Assembly (NCBI RefSeq): GCF_016406145.1 | Contig: NZ_CP066306.1 | Span: 124,001-188,000 of the forward strand | Direction: 5' to 3' | From: Pseudomonas putida | Lineage (GTDB): Bacteria; Pseudomonadota; Gammaproteobacteria; Pseudomonadales; Pseudomonadaceae | DNA length: 64,000 bases | Part shown: positions 62,770-64,000 of the stretch, piece by piece | Position numbering within the stretch: position 1 is the first letter of the stretch | Layout of the letters: each line of letters starts with the position of its first letter | Translations under genes and position numbers: made by a program | Notes under the pieces: model-generated | Database searches by the model: none | What the model was told of the DNA's origin: nothing | Seen by the model: the letters and a program-made list of their open reading frames with translations, nothing else

Positions 62770-62785
62770 TTGCGGGTCGGTAATG

Positions 62786-62816
62786 AAAAAGGCGACCTTT
62801 GCGGGTCGCCTTTTTT
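62786..62816. terminator. terminator between pyrE and argB
   Basis: ggcgacc (62791-62797) with ggtcgcc (62804-62810), flanked by five A residues on the left and six T residues on the right, so it can end transcription from both convergent genes. Confidence 0.9.
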
Positions 62817-62849
62817 ATCTGCTGCCTTTTACGGCCCTATCGCCGGCGA

Positions 62850-63785
<936 letters not shown>

Positions 63786-64000
63786 TCAGAACGGCAGTTG
63801 CAGCTCAGGGGCAACCCGCAGCAACTGGGCGCGGAAAACATCCTTGATACGTTGCAACTCGGCGTCGCTTTCGGCCTCGAAGCGCAGCACCAGCACCGGA
63901 GTGGTGTTGGAGGCGCGAACCAGGCCCCAGCCCTGGGCATAGTCGACCCGCACACCGTCGATGGTGGTCAGGCAGGCTTGGCCCCAGTCGGCGTCGCGTT
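63786..64000 (-). CDS. algC: phosphomannomutase/phosphoglucomutase, C-terminal end
   Basis: Only the last 71 codons are inside the window; the rest lies beyond the right edge. The translated end includes TTIDGVRVDYAQGWGLVRAS and NTTPVLVLRFEA, the C-terminal phosphohexomutase domain with its sugar-phosphate-binding RASNTTP loop, and ends PELQLPF. With argB directly downstream this is AlgC, which supplies mannose 1-phosphate and glucose 1-phosphate for alginate, LPS and rhamnolipid. Confidence 0.9.
   Translation of the reverse strand, partial: RDADWGQACLTTIDGVRVDYAQGWGLVRASNTTPVLVLRFEAESDAELQRIKDVFRAQLLRVAPELQLPF

Overview
The window is a gene-dense, GC-rich stretch of a Pseudomonas chromosome. 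The gene content and order (caa3 oxidase cluster, pst-phoU/phoRB, recG-oxyR, spoT-rpoZ, crc-pyrE, argB-algC) together with REP-type repeats built on 'cggccttgtgtcgcgaaagg' point to the Pseudomonas putida group. About 56 protein genes are supported, two of them cut by the window ends. I see no rRNA, tRNA, CRISPR array, insertion sequence or prophage.

Layout. 1-3.2 kb: the end of a SulP anion transporter, an unrecognised 362-aa protein and a helical hypothetical protein. 3.4-12.1 kb: the caa3-type cytochrome c oxidase genes (coxB, coxA, ctaG, coxC), then, past a convergent small membrane gene and a REP pair, a second run with the assembly factors SURF1, a SCO-like membrane protein, heme A synthase, heme O synthase and SCO1. 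12.2-15.4 kb: a polyamine set (substrate-binding protein, acetylpolyamine amidohydrolase, AraC regulator). 15.6-18.7 kb: aspartase, a divergent LysR regulator and a small secreted zinc protease. 19-24.6 kb: purEK, a small stress membrane protein, a DUF3299 protein, an aldose epimerase, a thioesterase and an MFS transporter.

24.7-38.1 kb is the phosphate region: pstS, pstC, pstA, pstB, phoU on the plus strand and phoB-phoR on the minus strand, with Pho boxes before pstS, pstC and probably phoB. PstC and PstA are far longer than the classical permeases. Three of the intergenic spacers (pstA-pstB, pstB-phoU, phoR-phoB) each hold inverted copies of the same ~20-bp element. A receiver protein, an M23 peptidase and a CBS/CorC membrane protein lie between phoU and phoR.

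38.1-53.6 kb: ubiquinone entry genes ubiCA, rubredoxin and its reductase, HU, an SCP2-like protein, a YbaK-HDOD fusion, recG, oxyR, the TonB-ExbD-ExbB energiser, an epimerase, a lipoprotein, ridA, spoT and rpoZ. 53.8-58.7 kb: a gamma-glutamyl-polyamine module (LysR, glutamine-synthetase-like ligase, gamma-Glu-GABA hydrolase, APC permease) lying between rpoZ and gmk, genes that are neighbours in other proteobacteria. 58.8-64 kb: gmk, yicC, rph, crc, pyrE, argB and the end of algC.

Most of this is conserved core. The most interesting signals are the stem-loop repeat family confined to the Pho spacers, an intrinsic-terminator-like hairpin in the purE leader, the orphan 362-aa protein, the polyamine module splitting gmk from rpoZ, and the translationally coupled acetylpolyamine amidohydrolase/binding-protein pair. 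No computation or database search was available; family calls rest on motifs and recall.
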